A DNA stretch of 37,189 nt from a virus. Each line of letters begins with the position of its first letter. Position 1 is the first letter of the stretch. The notes beneath the pieces were generated by a model that made no database searches, was not told the DNA's origin, and was given only the letters and a program-made list of their open reading frames with translations. The position numbers and the translations under genes are program-made. The stretch is taken from positions 1-37,189 of the IMG/VR virus record IMGVR_UViG_3300020205_004135. One strand, 5' to 3'. Shown here in pieces: positions 34,266-37,189 of this stretch.

Positions 34266-34595
34266 ATGAAGAACTATAACGATATAAAAGAAGAAGAATT
34301 AGAAAAAACTAAAAAGTATTCTGATAAAATTTTAAATAGATATATTAAATATCATAAATTTTTAAGAGGTCTTTATTCTGAGTTATTCTTTTGGATAATT
34401 TCTTTAATTCCTTTTGCTATTTTTCCTTTACTTATTGGGCCAACTCTTACTATCTATACAATATATCTTGTTGTTCATTTCTTTTTTTGGTCATTATGGG
34501 GTAAAAAGAAATACCATGAAATGTGTGATGAGGATATTGAAGAAATTAATTTAGTTATTCAAGTGTTAGAAGTTATACAAAAAGAAAGAAAATGA
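34266..34595 (+). CDS. Small two-helix membrane protein
   Basis: 109 residues. A charged N-terminus is followed by two adjacent hydrophobic segments (about 38-56, LYSELFFWIISLIPFAIFPL region, and 58-78, TLTIYTIYLVVHFFFWSLW), then a charged helical C-terminus rich in Glu. Both ends are probably cytoplasmic. The stop overlaps the start of the truncated HAD gene as ATGA, showing the two were translationally coupled. Function unknown; near the 2H phosphoesterase, a role in host takeover or defence evasion is possible. Confidence 0.75.
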   Translation: MKNYNDIKEEELEKTKKYSDKILNRYIKYHKFLRGLYSELFFWIISLIPFAIFPLLIGPTLTIYTIYLVVHFFFWSLWGKKKYHEMCDEDIEEINLVIQVLEVIQKERK

Positions 34596-34663
34596 ATGTG
34601 ATTTTTACAGATATTGACGGAGACATAACGGTTGTAAATATGAGAAGTAAATCTTTTCATTAA
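34592..34663 (+). pseudogene. Truncated N-terminus of a HAD-family phosphatase
   Basis: 23 codons from an ATG overlapping the previous stop (ATGA): MNVIFTDIDGDITV, then unrelated residues to a TAA. VIFTDIDG is HAD motif I, with nucleophile and acid Asp (D7, D9) as in nucleotidases of the HAD superfamily, where a G-T/V-L normally follows. The homology ends where the first array repeat begins (34624, CATAACGG), so the repeat appears to have interrupted the gene. Too short to be active. Confidence 0.6.
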
Positions 34664-34706
34664 AAAATAGAAAAAGTAAGATTTATTTCTTATATTTGTT
34701 GTTATA
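34624..34706 (+). repeat. Array repeat R1, copy 1 (attC-like hairpin)
   Basis: 83 bases that recur at 36619-36702 with one insertion and two substitutions. The ends ATAAC/GTTAT pair, then GGTTG opposes TT as an asymmetric bulge, then about 21 pairs (including G-T wobbles) form a long inner stem closing a roughly 20-base loop. The right arm contains TATATTTG (34691-34698), a match to the Bacteroidota -7 box TAnnTTTG, so it may also act as a promoter for the following gene; a -33 TTTG is not evident. Confidence 0.7.
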
Positions 34707-34748
34707 TTTAGTAAATTTTTAAAACACAAAGGAAACATAAATTTGAAT

Positions 34749-35165
34749 ATGGAAAATTACATAAAGATTAAAGAAGGAGTTGATGATTTTTATTATGAAG
34801 AATTTAATATTTTAAAATCAGAAATTCAAAAAGATATAAAAGTTGAGATTATAAATAACTCTGAATTTGGAGACATTGGAGGTAGATTTAATTTTTTAAA
34901 ACAGATAATATATGTTAATTCGGAACAATCTAACGAAAATATGTTTTTAACACTTTTACATGAATACGGACATTTTCTAACATTCAGAGATTATATCTAT
35001 AAACATAATATATGTCCTTATGAGTATGGTAAAAATATATTAAAAAGAGAATTGGCTGCATATTATCACGGATGGAAATACATAAAATCTAATTCAATAA
35101 AAGTTTCAAAAAAAATATGGAAGGAACATCATATTAAAATATTAAAGGACTATGGTGTTTTATAA
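34749..35165 (+). CDS. Small zinc metallopeptidase-like protein (HEYGH)
   Basis: 138 residues from the ATG at 34749; an in-frame TTG at 34743 is an unlikely start. FLTLLHEYGHFLTF places a gluzincin H-E-x-x-H motif at 71-75, and RELAAYYHGWKYI (E101) about 26 residues later supplies a likely third zinc ligand, as in ImmA/IrrE-type peptidases. The N-terminal part contains a beta pair (KVEIINNSEFGDIGG, FLKQIIYVNSE). Without a DNA-binding domain it might cleave a repressor or toxin partner, but no partner is encoded beside it. It is the first cassette gene between repeats R1 and B. Confidence 0.75.
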   Translation: MENYIKIKEGVDDFYYEEFNILKSEIQKDIKVEIINNSEFGDIGGRFNFLKQIIYVNSEQSNENMFLTLLHEYGHFLTFRDYIYKHNICPYEYGKNILKRELAAYYHGWKYIKSNSIKVSKKIWKEHHIKILKDYGVL

Positions 35166-35171
35166 AATAAC

Positions 35172-35225
35172 TTATAACGTCTGATGATAAACAATCGTTT
35201 TAATGTTGTTTATCATTTGTTATAA
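35172..35225 (+). repeat. Array repeat B, attC-like hairpin
   Basis: 54 bases forming TTATAAC/GTTATAA (7 perfect pairs), a GTCTG versus TT asymmetric internal loop, then ATGATAAACAA/TTGTTTATCAT (11 perfect pairs) and an 11-base apical loop. The last 39 bases (35188-35226) are identical to 35992-36030 of repeat D. Confidence 0.75.
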
Positions 35226-35281
35226 ACTAGTACGGAAAAATAGAATAAACTTAAATTAAAAAACAAATAAAAACTTTTAAT

Positions 35282-35521
35282 ATGGATAGAATAGAAATTG
35301 CAAATAATAGTATCGAAAATTTGATTAATATTATTCAAGAACAAGAAAATGAAATTGGATAGTATAAAATTCAATTATCTAAATTGACAAAGGTTTTTAA
35401 ATTAATGTCGAGTGGTAATTTTGATGTTATTAAGTTGTCAAAAGATTTCGATTCTTGTGAAACCGAAAATGATATTGAAAGTTTATACCAACAATATATT
35501 ACAAGCGAAGAACAAAAGTAG
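35282..35521 (+). pseudogene. Small cassette gene split by an in-frame TAG
   Basis: A 79-codon frame starts with MDRIEIANNSIENLINIIQ; codon 27 is TAG (35360-35362), and the frame then continues open to a second TAG at 35519-35521 with similar helical composition (LSKLTKVFKLMSSGNFDVIK). A single nonsense change in a once intact gene explains this best, since TAG ends other genes here (27239, 32490). The downstream half could restart at the ATG at 35404 (39 residues). Function unknown. Confidence 0.55.
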
Positions 35522-35538
35522 TATTGGTTATAACGTTT

Positions 35539-35592
35539 CTCAGATATATTTAGGTTTTCTTTTTAATATATACACTAAAATAATAAACGAAG
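35539..35592 (+). repeat. Promoter/leader module, direct copy
   Basis: 54 bases beginning CTCAGATATATTTAGG and containing the phage promoter motif TTTTAATATATACACTAAAA (35561-35580) just before the ATG at 35593. The same 54-base element, inverted and slightly diverged, lies at 36530-36583, also directly upstream of a leader-coding ATG. Its left part read backwards encodes E-N-L-N-I-S-E, a piece of the leader peptide. Confidence 0.65.
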
Positions 35593-35967
35593 ATGAAAGA
35601 TAATAAACACATACAAAGTTTCAACGAACATGGAGAAAACTTGAATATATCTGATGTTAGTGATAGTTACGATTTTGAAAATTTTCTTAATAAATTCGCT
35701 GAGAATAATTTTGGATTCGACCCAGATGGAAATCCTGCATATTATGTGGATTATCATCGTGGTGTTATAGGTATGGGAACAATGGTTAATCCAAAGTTTC
35801 AACCATTTGTGGCTATGAATCTTGATAAAGACGAAGTGAAAAATTCCATGATAGAATTAGCACACGAATTGATAAATGATATAAAGGAAAATTTTAATAA
35901 AGATTATTATATAGAATTTACAATTGTAAATGATAAGAAACATGGGTTTATATTAAGAAGTCGTTAA
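35593..35967 (+). CDS. Leader-bearing cassette protein
   Basis: 124 residues. The start MKDNKHIQSFNEHGENLNIS contains the leader pattern (SFNE) and a trailing ENLNISDV segment. The mature part is a small alpha/beta domain: YDFENFLNKFAENNFGFD, GNPAYYVDYHRGVIGMGTMV, then a helix and a last sheet (YYIEFTIVNDKKHGFI). No catalytic motif. It has the promoter motif immediately upstream and sits between array repeats, so it links the leader system with the cassette region. Product fate in the virion is inferred. Confidence 0.75.
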   Translation: MKDNKHIQSFNEHGENLNISDVSDSYDFENFLNKFAENNFGFDPDGNPAYYVDYHRGVIGMGTMVNPKFQPFVAMNLDKDEVKNSMIELAHELINDIKENFNKDYYIEFTIVNDKKHGFILRSR

Positions 35968-35975
35968 GTAATTAT

Positions 35976-36029
35976 CACTAACGGATGAGTGTAAACAATC
36001 GTTTTAATGTTGTTTATCATTTGTTATAA
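35976..36029 (+). repeat. Array repeat D, attC-like hairpin
   Basis: 54 bases sharing its last 38 bases with repeat B and ending in GTTATAA. The left arm CACTAACGGATG is diverged, so the outer stem is TAAC/GTTA only, with a GGATG spacer in the same place as GTCTG of B and GGTTG of R1. The sequence after it (TATGTAAAAATAAAATTATA) is also found after R1 copy 2. Confidence 0.7.
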
Positions 36030-36054
36030 ATATGTAAAAATAAAATTATACAAT

Positions 36055-36240
36055 ATGAAAAAATACTTTATTAAACAAGAAATGATGTGTGGTAAAATAT
36101 ATCACATGATTTATGTAAGATGGTTTGGAATGTTTGAATCATTTTATGAAAGGTGGAATACTTATGAAACGGCTACATTAAGACTGAATGAATTAAATTT
36201 ATACAAATTAAAAAATATTAAATTATGGAAAATAATATGA
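36055..36240 (+). CDS. Small cassette protein, unknown
   Basis: 61 residues from the ATG at 36055 (MKKYFIKQEMMCGKIYHMIY). Basic and aromatic-rich, with a likely beta-hairpin then helix (FESFYERWNTYETATLRLNE). It is preceded by an A/T lead that is nearly the same as that before the gene at 36731, and overlaps the next gene by 16 bases, so the two share one cassette. Function unknown. Confidence 0.65.
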   Translation: MKKYFIKQEMMCGKIYHMIYVRWFGMFESFYERWNTYETATLRLNELNLYKLKNIKLWKII

Positions 36241-36440
36241 TGAAGATTGCTGAAAGAGTATATAAACTTGTAAAGCAACAAGAACTGATAACTGAGGATA
36301 CAGAATTTAATATTTTGTATCAAATAGCGGATGAATTATTGTCAGAAATGGGTGAAATAGAACAATATGAAAATGTGAAAAAAGCATTGGTAAATATGTT
36401 TATTGTAGGTAGAATGTTTCCAGACAATAAGACATCATAA
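36225..36440 (+). CDS. Small acidic helical cassette protein
   Basis: 71 residues (MENNMMKIAERVYKLVKQQE), helical and acidic, no known motif. It starts inside the previous gene; the second ATG pair (36237, 36240) offers alternative starts with no overlap. The acidic helical character next to a basic partner could mean a two-protein unit such as a toxin-antitoxin pair, but no toxin motif supports it. Confidence 0.65.
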   Translation: MENNMMKIAERVYKLVKQQELITEDTEFNILYQIADELLSEMGEIEQYENVKKALVNMFIVGRMFPDNKTS

Positions 36441-36451
36441 ATTTAATTTTA

Positions 36452-36529
36452 TTACACATAACGATACTCAGATATATTTAGGTTTTCATTGAATTGTCCG
36501 AAACTTTCTACATGTTTATTATTTTTCAT
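36452..36529 (-). pseudogene. Inverted leader-only gene fragment
   Basis: 25 codons on the minus strand: MKNNKHVESFGQFNENLNIS, then five residues and TAA. It repeats the N-terminus of the gene at 35593 (MKDNKHIQSFNEH, ENLNIS) and has the same promoter module upstream (36530-36583), but the body of the gene is absent; the frame ends in sequence belonging to the previous cassette end (CATAACG). Either a broken gene or a stand-alone leader peptide. Confidence 0.6.
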
Positions 36530-36583
36530 ATTGTTAAATTATTTTTTAGTATATATTAAAAAGAAAACCTAAATATATCTTAG
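36530..36583 (-). repeat. Promoter/leader module, inverted copy
   Basis: Minus-strand copy of the 54-base module at 35539-35592, starting CTAAGATATATTTAGG and containing TTTTTAATATATACTAAA directly before the leader fragment ATG. About 20 bases of it (36563-36583) are also the inverted partner of 36468-36488, so the leader fragment is bracketed by inverted repeats. Confidence 0.65.
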
Positions 36584-36618
36584 ACCAATGTATAAGATTC
36601 AACCTGTAATAAATTGAA

Positions 36619-36702
36619 CATAACGGTTGCAAATATGAGAAGTAAATCTTTTCATTAAAAAATTAGACAAAGTAAGATTTATTTCTTATATTTGTTGTTA
36701 TA
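36619..36702 (+). repeat. Array repeat R1, copy 2 (attC-like hairpin)
   Basis: 84 bases, about 97 percent identical to 34624-34706, with the same outer ATAAC/GTTAT stem, GGTTG/TT bulge and long inner stem, and TATATTTG in the right arm. Followed by an A/T lead and the ATG at 36731. Confidence 0.7.
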
Positions 36703-36730
36703 AGTATGTAAAATAAAAAATTATACAAAT

Positions 36731-36898
36731 ATGAAAACAATAGAAGAAAAAAGAGAAAATGAGTTCTTTAATAAATTGAAAGAGTTATCAGATAACAAAG
36801 ACCATGGAGGAATGAAATCAAGATTTAGTGTCATTTTCTCTTATGATGACATATATAAACTATATTATGAGGTAGAACGAAAATTAAAAAATCAATAA
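36731..36898 (+). CDS. Small cassette protein, unknown
   Basis: 55 residues (MKTIEEKRENEFFNKLKELS, then DNKDHGGMKSRFSVIFSYDD and a basic helix). Charged with a helix, strand, helix layout. No known motif. It lies between R1 copy 2 and the 36916 inverted repeat and has an upstream lead like that of the gene at 36055. Confidence 0.65.
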   Translation: MKTIEEKRENEFFNKLKELSDNKDHGGMKSRFSVIFSYDDIYKLYYEVERKLKNQ

Positions 36899-36915
36899 TT
36901 TTTTGTTTTATTACT

Positions 36916-37033
36916 TATAACATCGTGTATGACACGTTGCTAATACAAAACTTAAATAGAATTACAAAACTTTAAAGATATGGGAAAAGATAATTTGAAA
37001 CACGAAAAGCAATGTGTTATACACGATGTTATA
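36916..37033. repeat. 15-base perfect inverted repeat with TATAAC/GTTATA ends
   Basis: TATAACATCGTGTAT (36916-36930) is perfectly complementary to ATACACGATGTTATA (37019-37033), 88 bases apart. The outer six bases equal the ends of the other array repeats. A smaller hairpin CGTGT/ACACG lies in the left arm. The right arm falls within the coding frame that starts at 36980. Confidence 0.6.
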
Positions 37034-37189
37034 GCGAGTTTTTTGTGTGGGGTTGGGATAGAAAATGTTGATGTTGTTGATTTAGAAACAGCAAAGTATA
37101 TAAAGGAACTTGGATTTGATAAACCAACACACTGGTATTGGCAAGATAAAACATTAACATTTGTTGAAAAAGGATTGAAGCGAGTGAAA
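36980..37189 (+). CDS. Cassette protein, 3' end outside window
   Basis: 70 residues visible (MGKDNLKHEKQCVIHDVIAS, later LETAKYIKELGFDKPTHWYW), then running off the right edge. The E-L-G-F-D-x-P segment followed by aromatic residues resembles small proteins I recall from variable regions of Bacteroidota genomes; no function is known to me. The array inverted repeat falls on codons 14-18. Start chosen as the first in-frame ATG after the A/T lead. Confidence 0.6.
   Translation, partial: MGKDNLKHEKQCVIHDVIASFLCGVGIENVDVVDLETAKYIKELGFDKPTHWYWQDKTLTFVEKGLKRVK

Larger units (their letters stand above)
34624..37189. mobile_element. Putative gene-cassette array with attC-like repeats
   Basis: This stretch alternates single small genes or gene pairs with imperfect hairpins that begin near TAAC and end in GTTATA: 34624-34706, 35172-35225, 35976-36029, 36619-36702 and probably 36916-37033. 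All well-defined genes read rightward except one leader fragment. Repeat size (54-84 bases), paired ends, and the order hairpin, short untranslated lead, ATG match integron cassettes read from one end. It begins within a truncated HAD gene and runs off the right edge. No integrase gene is inside the window. Alternatives are host-derived intergenic hairpins or a MITE-like family. The right end is beyond the window. Confidence 0.5.

Noticed and set aside
35282-35521. Genome-wide TAG reassignment
   Set aside because: TAG is the natural stop of the genes at 27239 and 32490 and no conserved gene contains an internal TAG.
35172-36030. CRISPR array from the 39-base identical repeats
   Set aside because: Only two copies, about 800 bases apart, with genes rather than spacers between them.
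36055-36440. Toxin-antitoxin pair
   Set aside because: Two small overlapping genes fit the layout, but neither has a recognisable toxin or antitoxin motif, so it is not called.
1-37189. tRNA genes
   Set aside because: I saw no cloverleaf-compatible stretch with a GTTCRA-type arm in the gene-free gaps, all of which are short and very A/T-rich.

Overview
This AT-rich window looks like part of the genome of a large T4-like myovirus infecting a Bacteroidota (flavobacteria-like) host. The phage assignment rests on a contractile tail sheath (2545-6513), a gp19-type tail tube protein (9634-10254), a gp26-like baseplate hub protein (8381-9322), a gp47/Mre11-type recombination nuclease (10428-11552), a giant baseplate or tail protein (14206-19983) and a 1493-residue tape-measure-like protein (21897-26378). 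The host guess rests on base composition, near absence of Shine-Dalgarno sequences, and a TAnnTTTG-type promoter box in some repeats. The host is an inference; no host marker gene is present. TAA, TGA and TAG all end genes, so the standard code is used. I saw no tRNA, rRNA or CRISPR array.

Layout. 1-9545 (+): end of an unidentified large protein, a small leader-bearing protein, the sheath, a homing endonuclease and two small tail-assembly genes. 9634-10254 (-): tail tube. 10428-11755 (+): gp47 and a small acidic protein. 11784-14137 (-): a five-gene operon whose first four products share a short N-terminal leader, followed by a cupin. 14206-19983 (+): giant tail protein. 20038-26378 (-): tape-measure-like gene followed by four small conserved phage genes. 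26441-30466 (+): small genes, a ligase-fold-like protein and a protein with family-A polymerase motifs. 30463-31834 (-): methyltransferase and glycosyltransferase. 31954-34595 (+): M28-type peptidase, 2H phosphoesterase and a small membrane protein. Perfect hairpin terminators sit at most strand convergences.

34592-37189 is different in kind. It is a string of tiny unrelated genes in which attC-like imperfect hairpins (TAAC...GTTATA ends) alternate with the genes, and it begins inside a truncated HAD-phosphatase gene. It contains an 84-bp repeat in two copies, a 54-bp hairpin with a related copy, and an inverted duplicate of a promoter-plus-leader module. It resembles an integron-type gene-cassette array carried by a phage. 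No integrase lies inside the window.

Two further points stand out. About eight dispersed genes start with a basic/aromatic leader ending in F-x-E or I/L-x-E, reminiscent of the T4 capsid-targeting sequence, which suggests a battery of virion-packaged proteins. The protein at 28667-29899 has the ordered motifs of a family-A (Pol I/T7 RNAP-like) palm without an exonuclease domain, behind a winged-helix-like N-terminus.
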